Of a DNA stretch of 64,000 nucleotides, positions 41,524 to 49,882 are shown in pieces. The stretch comes from Variovorax sp. PBL-H6. GTDB taxonomy: Bacteria; Pseudomonadota; Gammaproteobacteria; Burkholderiales; Burkholderiaceae_C. The number at the start of each line of letters is the position of its first letter. The stretch's first letter is position 1. The notes beneath the pieces were generated by a model, which did no database searches, was not told the DNA's origin, and saw only the letters and a program-made list of their open reading frames with translations. The position numbers and the translations under genes are program-made. Where the stretch lies: positions 2,666,001 through 2,730,000 of the forward strand of contig NZ_LR594659.1 in the NCBI RefSeq assembly GCF_901827155.1, given 5' to 3'.

Positions 41524-42672
41524 TTAGTGCGCCGGCAGGACCTGGATCATCTTCGACGTCTTGCCGTCGTATTCATTGACCTGGATCGGCATGGCCACGG
41601 TGCCGTTGGCCTGGAACTCCATGCGGCCGCCGACCATGTCGAAGGCCTTGGTCTCGTCGCGCTGGGCGAGGAGGTTCTCGCCGGTGACGGGCTTGCCCTT
41701 CTTCTGCAGGTCATGCGCCAGCAGCGCGAAGAGGCGCACCGCGTTGTAGAAATTGGCGCTGTACACCGTCGGCATCTTGCCGCCGTTCTTTGTCTTGAAG
41801 TCCTGCACATAGCGCTGCGTCACCGGGTCCTTGGCGGCCCAGTTCACGCTCTGCGTGGTGTACAGGGTGCCTTTGGCTTCGGGCAGTACCTCGAGTTCGG
41901 GCATGGCGAAGGCCGAAAAGCTGGCCAGCTGCTGCTGCACGCCGTTGTCACGCATCTGCTTGACGATCTGCACCTGCTGCGCGCCCCACGATGCGATGTA
42001 GATCACATCGGGCTTGGCCTCTCGCGCCTTCGCGGCGATGCTGCTGAACTGCTGCTGCGTCGCAGGGATGGAGATCGCCTCGACGAGTTCGGCGCCCAAG
42101 CCAGGCAGGCTGGTCTCCATCTGTTTGCGCACGGCCTGGCCCACGGTCTCGTCGACATAGACCAGCACGAAACGCTTGAGCTTGCGCTCCTTGACCAGGT
42201 AGGGAAGCATGGCCTGCACTTCGAAGTTGACCAGCGGAATCACGCTCCAGAAATAGCTGCCGAGGTCAGCCAGGTCGGGTGCGATGCCCGAGCCATTGAG
42301 GATAGGCGTCTTGGTGCGTGCGCCGATGGGCGCCGTCGCCTTGAGCACGCCGGTGAACGACGACAGCACGTAGGGCACCTTGTCCACGTTCACCAGCTTG
42401 TTCATGCTGATCACGCCCCGTTGCGGCGTGCCCTGGCTGTCTTCGTAGGTGATACTCAGTTTGCCGTTGATCATCTTGTCGGCATTGGCATGCTCGACTG
42501 CCAGGTTGGTGCCCGACATGAAGATGTCGCCGTACGAGCCGTTGGGCCCGCTCAGGGGGAAGTTGGCGCCGATCTGCAGGTTCTGGGCATCGGCTGCTCC
42601 TGCTAGACCAAAGGACAGGGCGCAGGCGGCCGCGAACGCAGCCTTCCGCAGGGAAGTGGCGAATACCGTCAA
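41524..42672 (-). CDS. Branched-chain amino acid-type ABC transporter substrate-binding protein
   Basis: A 382-residue periplasmic type-I binding protein. The signal peptide (residues 1-29) ends ADA|QNLQ. Family segments: IGANFPLSGPNGSYGDIFMS, YEDSQGTPQRGVISMNKLV, IASWGAQQVQIVKQM and GGRMEFQANGTVAMPIQVNE. No ATG fits; the TTG at 42672 has GGAG eight bases upstream. The upstream 199-base gap contains a TATAGG-CT-TATAGG direct repeat (42741-42753 area) that could be an operator. It heads the liv operon running to 37250. Confidence 0.92.
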   Translation of the reverse strand: MTVFATSLRKAAFAAACALSFGLAGAADAQNLQIGANFPLSGPNGSYGDIFMSGTNLAVEHANADKMINGKLSITYEDSQGTPQRGVISMNKLVNVDKVPYVLSSFTGVLKATAPIGARTKTPILNGSGIAPDLADLGSYFWSVIPLVNFEVQAMLPYLVKERKLKRFVLVYVDETVGQAVRKQMETSLPGLGAELVEAISIPATQQQFSSIAAKAREAKPDVIYIASWGAQQVQIVKQMRDNGVQQQLASFSAFAMPELEVLPEAKGTLYTTQSVNWAAKDPVTQRYVQDFKTKNGGKMPTVYSANFYNAVRLFALLAHDLQKKGKPVTGENLLAQRDETKAFDMVGGRMEFQANGTVAMPIQVNEYDGKTSKMIQVLPAH

Positions 42673-42871
42673 GTCTTATCTCCAGAAATTGTCTCGTGAT
42701 TTTCCGGGGGGAGATGGCTGCGAACAATTCACTTACGTCTATAGGCTTATAGGCCGGGTGTATGACTCTCGCAGCCCAGCGCTCGGGCGGGAGCGCGTTC
42801 GATTTGGTGGGTTCAACGGGGAACGCACTCGTGCGATGCCTTTGGCCTGTCGCCCCCACGGCGGCCGCGCC

Positions 42872-43966
42872 TCACCTGAGGCCTTCCCACCAGAGGGCAT
42901 TGGTGCGCGGCTTTCCGATGGTCAGCACTTCTCCGATCTCCGGCGTTGCCAGCTCGATCTTCTTCGCCTGCGCCAGCTTCGCGATGCGATCCATTGGGTC
43001 ATGCCAGGTGTGGAAGGCGAGGTCGAAGGTGCTGTTGTGCACCACGTACAGCACCTTGCCGCGAAGATCTTCGAAGGCGCGCACGCTCTCTTCAGGCGTC
43101 ATGTGCACCGAGGGCCAGTAAGCGTCGTAGGCGCCGTTCTCCATCAGCGCCAGGTCGAAGCCACCGAAGCGCTCGCCGATCTGGCGAAAGCCTCCGAAGT
43201 AGCCCGAGTCGCCGCTGTAGAAGATGCGCTCGCCACCGCTCTCGACAATCCACGAAGCCCAGAGCGTCTTGTTCCGGTCGGTGAGCGTCCGGCCCGAGAA
43301 ATGCTGTGCCGGTGCGGCCGTGAGCCGCACGCCGTCGTGCTCGGCCGCCTGCCACCAGTCGAACTCGGCCACGCGCTCGGGCGGCACGCCCATCTCCACC
43401 AGCCGGGCGCGTACGCCCAGGGGGACGAAGTAGCGCTTCACACGCTGCGCCAGGTATTCGATCGTCGGTACGTCGAGGTGGTCGTAGTGGTCGTGCGAGA
43501 GGATCAGGCCCTCGATGGGCGGCAACTGCTCGAGCCGCAGCGGCGGCTTGTGAAATCGCTTCGGCCCGATGAAAGAGAAGGGCGAGGCGCGCTCGCCGAA
43601 CACCGGGTCGATCAGCCAGTACTTGCCGCGCAGCTTGAGCAGGTGCGAGGAATGGCCGAGGCGGATCACGTGGTTGGCGCCGCGGTCCAGCGCTTCGAGC
43701 TGCGCGGGGTCCAGCGCCCGCACGGGGATGGGATCGACCGGCACGGTGTCGGTCTTGGTGCCGCCCAGGAAGCGCGACCAGATCTTCCACGAGCTGGCCG
43801 AAGGCAGGGCCTGCGGGTTGGGGAGGTTCTGGAAGCTGCAGTCCTTGAACTGCGGGGAGGCCGCGTAGGGCGTCTCGCACGCGCTGCTCGCAGTGCTGGC
43901 GCAGCCGGCAACCAGGCCGAAGGCCGAGGCCAGGATGAGGCTCTTGCAGAGGAGGGCGGTGGTCAT
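42872..43966 (-). CDS. NAPE-PLD-like metallo-hydrolase lipoprotein
   Basis: A 364-residue MBL-fold protein of the RomA/UlaG/NAPE-PLD group. A lipobox LVAGC puts Cys22 at the lipidation site, so it is probably an outer-membrane or periplasmic lipoprotein. Zinc ligands: LSHDHYDHLD (His158, His160, Asp162, His163), FYSGDSGYF and YVVHNSTFDLAFH. The IRLGHSSHLLKLRGKYWLID and WASWIVE segments are typical of the group, whose bacterial members may hydrolyse phospholipids. It is divergent from the patatin gene (131 bases), making three lipid-type hydrolases in a row. Confidence 0.87.
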   Translation of the reverse strand: MTTALLCKSLILASAFGLVAGCASTASSACETPYAASPQFKDCSFQNLPNPQALPSASSWKIWSRFLGGTKTDTVPVDPIPVRALDPAQLEALDRGANHVIRLGHSSHLLKLRGKYWLIDPVFGERASPFSFIGPKRFHKPPLRLEQLPPIEGLILSHDHYDHLDVPTIEYLAQRVKRYFVPLGVRARLVEMGVPPERVAEFDWWQAAEHDGVRLTAAPAQHFSGRTLTDRNKTLWASWIVESGGERIFYSGDSGYFGGFRQIGERFGGFDLALMENGAYDAYWPSVHMTPEESVRAFEDLRGKVLYVVHNSTFDLAFHTWHDPMDRIAKLAQAKKIELATPEIGEVLTIGKPRTNALWWEGLR

Positions 43967-44097
43967 CGGTGGCTCCGGTGGGGGGGAGGGCCGTTGCGGC
44001 GAGGGCCGAGCTTACCTGCGATCCGGCATAGGCCGTTCGCGCCATTGCCGCCCCCTGCCAACCATGAAATATTCCGTGCGGAACGACGAGGAGCCGC

Positions 44098-47000
44098 ATG
44101 GACGAGGTGATCCGCAAGCTGGTCACGGCCCGCCGCGAGGCGCTCTCGGGCACCGACGACGGCCGCCGGCCGTGGGGCCTGGCGCTGTCGGGCGGCGGCA
44201 TCCGCAGCGCGACCTTCTGCCTCGGCTTGCTTAAGTCGCTGGCCGCGCGCCGGCAGTTGCTCGAGTTCGACCTGGTCTCCACCGTCTCGGGCGGCGGCTA
44301 CATCGGCGCCACGCTGGGGCGTTTGTGCACCAACGCGAAATCGGCCGAGGAGGTGCGCGAGATCGAGCGCGCCTTCGGCGATGTCGACCGCGCGCGCTTC
44401 GGCTGGTGGTTGCGCGGCAACGGCCGCTACCTGATTCCGGGTGGCCTGCGCGACACCCTGTTCGCAGGCGCGCTCTACCTGCGCAACCTGCTGGGCACGC
44501 ACATCGAGATTGCGATCGCCGCCAGCCTGATCGGCATGGTGCTCGCCGCAGTCAACCTGCTGCTGTGGGACTCGGTGTTCCGCGCGGTCGATCTCAACAG
44601 CGTGCCGCCCGATTCCGTCGTCGGCGTCAGCGACCTGGACAGCGTGCATTCGCTGCGCCTGCTGGTCCAGTGGGCGACGCAGTGGCCCACCCTGTGGTTC
44701 ACGCTGGTGGGGCCCTTCATCGCCTCGATCGTGCTGGCTTGCGCCTACTGGTCGGTGCGCGACCGGAAGTCCACGGCATCGATGCTGCTGCAGGTGGCGA
44801 TGTGGTGCGCGCTTGCCGCGGGCGCCTGCTGGGTCGGGCCACAACTGGTGCGCCACTACAGCGGGCCGCTGTGGCTGGCGCCCGCCTTCGTCGGTTTCGC
44901 GTTGTGCTGGATGGTGGCGCTGCTGTGGGTGCTGTGGCGCAGCCAGAAGCGCTCACCCGCGGAGCTGCGCAACGACCTGACCGACGGGCTCGCTTCGGTG
45001 ATCAACACCGCGCTGCTGATCGTGCTGCTGGGCCTGCTCGACCGGGTCGGCTGGTGGATCGCGGCTGAAAGCCAGGACCTCCGCGCCTCCTACGGCGCCG
45101 CCCTGCTGCTGGTCGCGGCGGCGCTGCGCGGCGTGCTGCCGATGCTGCTGTCTCAGAAGAGCCAGGCGCCGGGCATCGGCAAGTCGCTGATGCTCAACCT
45201 GGCCAGCCTGGCAGGGCTCCTGCTGGCTTTCTGCCTCGCGGCCTGGTGGGTGGGCCTGGTGTACGCGGCGACGCTGGTGCCGGTGTTCACGCCGTCCGGG
45301 CTGGACTTCTCGCGCGGCTGGGTCTGGCTGGGCACCATCTTCATCATCGTCTTCAGCTACGCGCTGGTGACGGGGCGCAACTTCGCCTTCCTCAACGTCT
45401 CCTCGCTGCACATGTTCTACAAGGCGCGGATCGTGCGCGGCTACCTGGGCGCGGCCAACGCGCGCCGCCTGGGCGCGAGCCCGACCGAGCAGGTCTCGGG
45501 GCTGGAGCCACCGCAGGTGCCTGTGGGGGAGGTCGATCCGCAGGACGACATTTCCCAGCTCCGCTACGCGCCGCACCTGCACGGCGGGCCGGTGCACCTG
45601 GCCAACGTCTGCATCAACCAGACGCACGACACCAAGCAGAAGCTCTTCAACCGCGACCGGCGCAGCCTGCCCCTCACCATCGGCCCGCAGGGCTGGATGC
45701 AGGCCGGTGGCGCCGGCTGGGCGCAGGCGCACGGCGACGGCGCGCTCACCCTCGGCGCATGGACCGCGATCTCGGGCGCGGCCTTCGCGCCCGGCCTCGG
45801 CCGCCTGACCAAGCGCGGCATCGCGGCGCTGTCGGTCTTCGCGGGCCTGCGCCTGGGCTACTGGTGGAACAGCGCCGAGGCCGGCATCGTGCAGCACGGC
45901 GCCGCGTTGCATGGCAGCCCGCTGCTGATGAAGACGCGCTTCATGCTGCTCGAATGCTTCGGCGTCTTTCCCGGCAGCAGCTCCGCCAACTGGTACCTGA
46001 GCGACGGCGGGCATTTCGAGAACACCGGCGCCTACACGCTGCTGCGCCAGGAGGCCGCGCTGATCGTGATCGCCGATTGCGGCGCCGACCCGGACTACCG
46101 CTTCTGCGATCTCGAGGTCCTGATCCGCCGCGCGCGCATCGACCTCAACGCCGAGATCACCTTCATGAAGCCGCGGCCCGGCGGCGATTGGACGCACCTG
46201 GGCGCCTTCGGTTCGCTCAACGATCTGGCCTCGACCCAGAGCCAGGCCTGCCTGGCGCTGGCGCAGGTGCGCTACGCCAGTGGCGCGACCGGGCAGATCG
46301 TGCTGGTGAAGCCCAATGTGTCCGCCGCGCTGCCAGTGGACCTGGTGAATTTCAAGGCAGCCAATCCGCTGTTTCCGCAGCAGCCCACCACCGACCAGTT
46401 CTTCGACGAGGCGCAGTGGGAGAGCTATTTCCGTCTCGGCGCCGAGATCGGTACGCGACTCGAAGGCGAAATGCTGGCGCAGGTGGCGGCGGGCGCCCCT
46501 GGCATGTTCGTGCCTGACGACGGGCAGCCGCAGCAAGTCGCGAAGGCCACCACCCAGGGCGATCCCGAGTCGCTGGACAAGGACAGCGCGACCGCCGCCG
46601 CGGCAGGCTCCATGAGCCGCCTGCAGGCACGCGTGATGCGGGCGGGCGCCGTCACTGCCTCGGTGGGTATCGGCACCGCCGCGACCTTCGCCGTCGCGGC
46701 ATGGCAGGGCATCGACAGCTGGCGCGCGCAGCGGGCCGAGACGGAGAAGGCCGAGAACAGCTCCTTCAAGGAACTGACCGAGCACTGGGCCCGCCTGCAG
46801 GCGAGCGCCTCGACCGGAGAGGCCTCCGCGCAGCTGGCCGCGGAGCTGCTGCGCACCGGCGACCTGCTGTGCCGCGACGGCCGCGACAACTTCATGGCCA
46901 GGTTCCGGCTCTCGGTGCGCATCGTGGATGACGCCAAGCAGGCCTGCGCCAGGGAGCCCGCCGAGCAGCGCACGCCGGCCTGCGCGCGCCTGCTCGATGC

Positions 47001-47661
47001 CGGCAACGGCATCGACTGCCTGCAGCCCGCGCAGGCGCCGCCCTGCGCGCCGCGCTACTGGGCCCGCGACTACACCGGTCAGGTCGGCTCGAAGCAGAAC
47101 TGCAGCGGCATCCTGCCCGCGCCCTGGCCGGCCCTGGTGTGGCTGCGCGACCGTATTCAGGACCTGGGTCCGGGCGAAGTGCAGGTTGGGTCGGTCCGGT
47201 TGCCTGCGCCCGGCCCGCAGGCGCAGCCCTATCCGATACCGGTGCCCGGGCCGGGCGTCGAGCCCTCGAACGGGACCGAGGCGCCCCCGCTCCCGCAGCC
47301 GCCGGCGGCCGATGTCTGCGCCGGCACGGTGGTCTACATCCAGCTCTACGGCCCCGCGCTGCGCGATCGCGCGCGCAGCTGGCGCGGCCCGTGGCGCACG
47401 CTGGGCGCCTCGGTGCCGCCCATCGAGGACGTGCTGAGCACCTCGCGCCGCGCGGGGCGCTCGCCGCCAGCGGGCCATCCGGAGCCCACGGTGATCATCC
47501 GCGACGAGAAGACCCGCCCCTGCGCCGAAGCCATGATTCAGACCGCCGCCTCGCCCACAGGCCAGCCCTGGGCCATCAAGTTGCGGCCGCAGGGTGGCGC
47601 CGAGACGAAGAGCAACATCGAGGTGTGGCTGCCGCGCACTGGCGGGCCATTGGCGAACTGA
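44098..47661 (+). CDS. Giant polytopic patatin-like phospholipase
   Basis: A 1187-residue membrane protein. The oxyanion loop is SGGGIRSATF (31-40), the nucleophile region STVSGGGYIGA (Ser64), and the partner Asp is in SDGGHF (Asp636). Between Ser64 and Asp636 lie about eight transmembrane helices (roughly 135-157, 195-219, 228-247, 258-280, 300-321, 332-350, 365-395, 407-425). Another helix is at 848-868, followed by a 310-residue cysteine-rich C-terminal part. That part ends in a VVYIQLYG...AIKLRPQ alpha/beta domain I cannot name. Patatins hydrolyse membrane lipids; here the active site would be tied to the membrane. The ATG has GAGGAGC upstream. Confidence 0.85.
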   Translation: MDEVIRKLVTARREALSGTDDGRRPWGLALSGGGIRSATFCLGLLKSLAARRQLLEFDLVSTVSGGGYIGATLGRLCTNAKSAEEVREIERAFGDVDRARFGWWLRGNGRYLIPGGLRDTLFAGALYLRNLLGTHIEIAIAASLIGMVLAAVNLLLWDSVFRAVDLNSVPPDSVVGVSDLDSVHSLRLLVQWATQWPTLWFTLVGPFIASIVLACAYWSVRDRKSTASMLLQVAMWCALAAGACWVGPQLVRHYSGPLWLAPAFVGFALCWMVALLWVLWRSQKRSPAELRNDLTDGLASVINTALLIVLLGLLDRVGWWIAAESQDLRASYGAALLLVAAALRGVLPMLLSQKSQAPGIGKSLMLNLASLAGLLLAFCLAAWWVGLVYAATLVPVFTPSGLDFSRGWVWLGTIFIIVFSYALVTGRNFAFLNVSSLHMFYKARIVRGYLGAANARRLGASPTEQVSGLEPPQVPVGEVDPQDDISQLRYAPHLHGGPVHLANVCINQTHDTKQKLFNRDRRSLPLTIGPQGWMQAGGAGWAQAHGDGALTLGAWTAISGAAFAPGLGRLTKRGIAALSVFAGLRLGYWWNSAEAGIVQHGAALHGSPLLMKTRFMLLECFGVFPGSSSANWYLSDGGHFENTGAYTLLRQEAALIVIADCGADPDYRFCDLEVLIRRARIDLNAEITFMKPRPGGDWTHLGAFGSLNDLASTQSQACLALAQVRYASGATGQIVLVKPNVSAALPVDLVNFKAANPLFPQQPTTDQFFDEAQWESYFRLGAEIGTRLEGEMLAQVAAGAPGMFVPDDGQPQQVAKATTQGDPESLDKDSATAAAAGSMSRLQARVMRAGAVTASVGIGTAATFAVAAWQGIDSWRAQRAETEKAENSSFKELTEHWARLQASASTGEASAQLAAELLRTGDLLCRDGRDNFMARFRLSVRIVDDAKQACAREPAEQRTPACARLLDAGNGIDCLQPAQAPPCAPRYWARDYTGQVGSKQNCSGILPAPWPALVWLRDRIQDLGPGEVQVGSVRLPAPGPQAQPYPIPVPGPGVEPSNGTEAPPLPQPPAADVCAGTVVYIQLYGPALRDRARSWRGPWRTLGASVPPIEDVLSTSRRAGRSPPAGHPEPTVIIRDEKTRPCAEAMIQTAASPTGQPWAIKLRPQGGAETKSNIEVWLPRTGGPLAN

Positions 47662-47790
47662 AGGCACGGGCCCCCTGAAGCCGAGCCTTTGGGCAAGAGT
47701 GCGAAGGCAGTTGTTGGATCAAGTGGGCCGTCGTTGATGCAAAGCATGCGCCAGCCAAAGCGGGTTCAGTGACGCACTAGGAGAAGAACC

Positions 47791-48654
47791 ATGGCGACCC
47801 TCGGCAAGCCCATCGTGATGGTGCGCCCGGAGCAGCTCGGCTTCGGCGAGCGCAGCGTGAGCCCCTCGGACTTCGGCTGGCTCATGCTGGCCGAAGGAGA
47901 CTCGTGGTTTTCCTTCGGCTCGCTGCTGGGCAACAACCTGCTCAACCGGCTGACCTTCACGCGCAGCACGCTTGTCACGAACACGGCGCGCCCGAGCGAC
48001 ACGCTGGCCCACGTGGTCGACTGGTGGCGCGACCCGGCCTTCGCGACCCTGATCGCGGGCGGGCGGCGCGGCCGCCGGGGCTGGGCCTTCGATGCGATCC
48101 TGCTGAGCGGCGGCGGCAACGACCTGATCGACGCCATCAGCGATCGCCGGGTCGACCAGCAGCTGCTGCGCCGACTGTCCCCCGGCAGTGACCCGGCTTC
48201 GCCCGCGGACTGCATTCATCCCGAGGCCTGGGCAGCGTTCGAGACCTACCTGCGCGCCAACTTCGCGATGGTTTCGCAGCTGGCGGCCGGGAGTGCACAG
48301 AATGGCAGCACGCCGATCTTCGTGCACACCTACGATTACCCAACGCCCAACGATGCACCCGCCGCGCCGGGCCGCGGCCCCTGGCTGCTGCCGGCCCTGC
48401 TGGCGCACCGCATTCCCGAGCCGATGCACCAGCCGCTGGCTGATCACCTGATCGAGCGCCTGGCGGGCGTGGTGCGCACGCTGGGCCTCGCGAACGTGCA
48501 TGTGATCGACACCCTCGGCACGCTGACCCGCGCTGCGGCCGGCGCCAAGGGCGACAGCCACGACTGGCTCAACGAGATCCACCCCAATCCGCAGGGCTAC
48601 GGCAAGCTGGCGTCGGTATGGCGCGCTGGGATCGAGGGCGTGATCGCTCCCTGA
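47791..48654 (+). CDS. SGNH/GDSL-type hydrolase
   Basis: A 287-residue esterase-like protein with no signal peptide. Block I is AEGDSWFSFG (nucleophile Ser38), block III is LSGGGNDLID, and block V is NEIHPNPQGYG. The block V position normally Asp (DxxH) is Asn here, though related proteins show NEIHP as well. It starts 129 bases after the patatin gene with a good AGGAG site. Adjacency suggests the two hydrolases act on the same lipid: patatin releases an acyl chain and this enzyme a second, but that is inference. Its 3' end overlaps acetate kinase on the other strand by 58 bases. Confidence 0.83.
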   Translation: MATLGKPIVMVRPEQLGFGERSVSPSDFGWLMLAEGDSWFSFGSLLGNNLLNRLTFTRSTLVTNTARPSDTLAHVVDWWRDPAFATLIAGGRRGRRGWAFDAILLSGGGNDLIDAISDRRVDQQLLRRLSPGSDPASPADCIHPEAWAAFETYLRANFAMVSQLAAGSAQNGSTPIFVHTYDYPTPNDAPAAPGRGPWLLPALLAHRIPEPMHQPLADHLIERLAGVVRTLGLANVHVIDTLGTLTRAAAGAKGDSHDWLNEIHPNPQGYGKLASVWRAGIEGVIAP

Positions 48655-49847
48655 GCACCTGCACGGATCACGCGCAGCGCATGGCGGGCGATCATCGCCT
48701 CCTCGTCGGTCGCGATCACCCAGGCGCGGGCTTGCGAGCCGGGAACCGAGACCACGCGGTCCTCGCGACCCTCGGGCTGCGCGTCGCGATCGAATGCAAT
48801 GCCGAGCCATTCCAGCCCCGCGAGCACCTCGGCGCGCACCCGCCCCGAGTTCTCGCCGATGCCGCCGGTGAAGACGAACGCATCGACGCCGCCCAGCGAT
48901 GCTGCGAGCGCGCCGGCCTCGCGCCGGACGCGGGTGCAGAAATACGCAATGGCCTCGCCGGCGCGCGGATCGTCCGAGGCCTCGAGCTCGCGCATGTCGT
49001 GCGAGATGCCCGACAGGCCCTTGAGACCCGACTCCTTGTAGAGCAGGTCGGACAGGCGCGCCGCCTCGTAGCCGTGCGTTTCGATCAGGTGCAGCAGCAC
49101 GCCCGGGTCGATCGCGCCGCAGCGCGTGCCCATCGGCAGGCCGTCGAGCGCGCTGAAGCCCATCGTCGTGTCGATCGATTGCCCGCCGCGCAGCGCGCAC
49201 ATCGACGCGCCGTTGCCGAGGTGCGCGACGATCACGCGCCCCGCCGCCTCGCGCGGCGACAGCTCGGCCAGTCGCCCGGCGATGTACTCGTAGGAAAGGC
49301 CATGGAAGCCGTAGCGACGGATGCCCGCGTCGAAGTAGTCGCGCGGCAGCGCATAGGCTTCGCGCAGGAAGCCGCCGCCGCGATGGAAGGCGGTGTCGAA
49401 GCAGGCCACTTGCGGCACGCCGGGGAAGGCGCGGCGCGTCGCCTCGATGGCGGCGATGTTGTTCGGCAAGTGCAGCGGTGCGAGCGGCACCAGCGTGCGC
49501 AGTGTCGCCAGCATCGTGGCGTCGATCAATGTCGCCGTGCTGAAGCGCGAGGCGCCGTGCACCACGCGATGCCCGACCGCGGCAAGGCGCAGCTGCGGGA
49601 AACGCGCCTGCATCAGCGCGAGGATCGCGGCGAGGGCGTCGCGCTCGTTGTTCAGCTTGCCCGCAGGCGCGGCTGCGTCATGCAGCACGCGCCCATCGGC
49701 GGCTTTCGCCTCGAGCCGGGCGTCGCCGCCCAAGCCGTCGACCTGGCCCGCGGCGGCCCGTTGCAGGAGATCGTCTGCGCCAACCGAGAACAGTGCGAAC
49801 TTGATCGACGACGACCCGGCGTTGAAGGTGATGATGTGGTCGGTCAT
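48597..49847 (-). CDS. ackA: Acetate kinase AckA
   Basis: A 416-residue enzyme that interconverts acetyl phosphate and acetate with ADP/ATP. ASKHA motifs: ITFNAGSSSIKFALF, GHRVVHGASRFS, FDTAFHRG, RRYGFHGLSYEYIAGRL, VIVAHLGNGASMCALRGG, STTMGFSALDG-type DTTMGFSALDGLPMGTRCG and FTGGIGENSGRVR. The C-terminal 25 residues lie antisense to the SGNH gene. No pta lies next to it, so phosphotransacetylase must be elsewhere. ATG 49847 starts the family similarity. Confidence 0.95.
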   Translation of the reverse strand: MTDHIITFNAGSSSIKFALFSVGADDLLQRAAAGQVDGLGGDARLEAKAADGRVLHDAAAPAGKLNNERDALAAILALMQARFPQLRLAAVGHRVVHGASRFSTATLIDATMLATLRTLVPLAPLHLPNNIAAIEATRRAFPGVPQVACFDTAFHRGGGFLREAYALPRDYFDAGIRRYGFHGLSYEYIAGRLAELSPREAAGRVIVAHLGNGASMCALRGGQSIDTTMGFSALDGLPMGTRCGAIDPGVLLHLIETHGYEAARLSDLLYKESGLKGLSGISHDMRELEASDDPRAGEAIAYFCTRVRREAGALAASLGGVDAFVFTGGIGENSGRVRAEVLAGLEWLGIAFDRDAQPEGREDRVVSVPGSQARAWVIATDEEAMIARHALRVIRAGAQGAITPSIPARHTDASLP

Positions 49848-49882
49848 GAGGCTTGTTCGTGCGTCGGCTCTCGGTCCGGACT

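Noticed and set aside
44953..47667. 904-codon minus-strand open frame opposite the patatin gene
   Set aside because: Arg/Gly/Ala-rich shadow of a well-supported gene in a GC-rich genome; no domains.
44098..48654. Patatin gene as an anti-phage (CBASS-type) effector
   Set aside because: No CD-NTase, ubiquitin-like or sensor gene is nearby, and the protein is polytopic rather than a soluble CapV-like effector.
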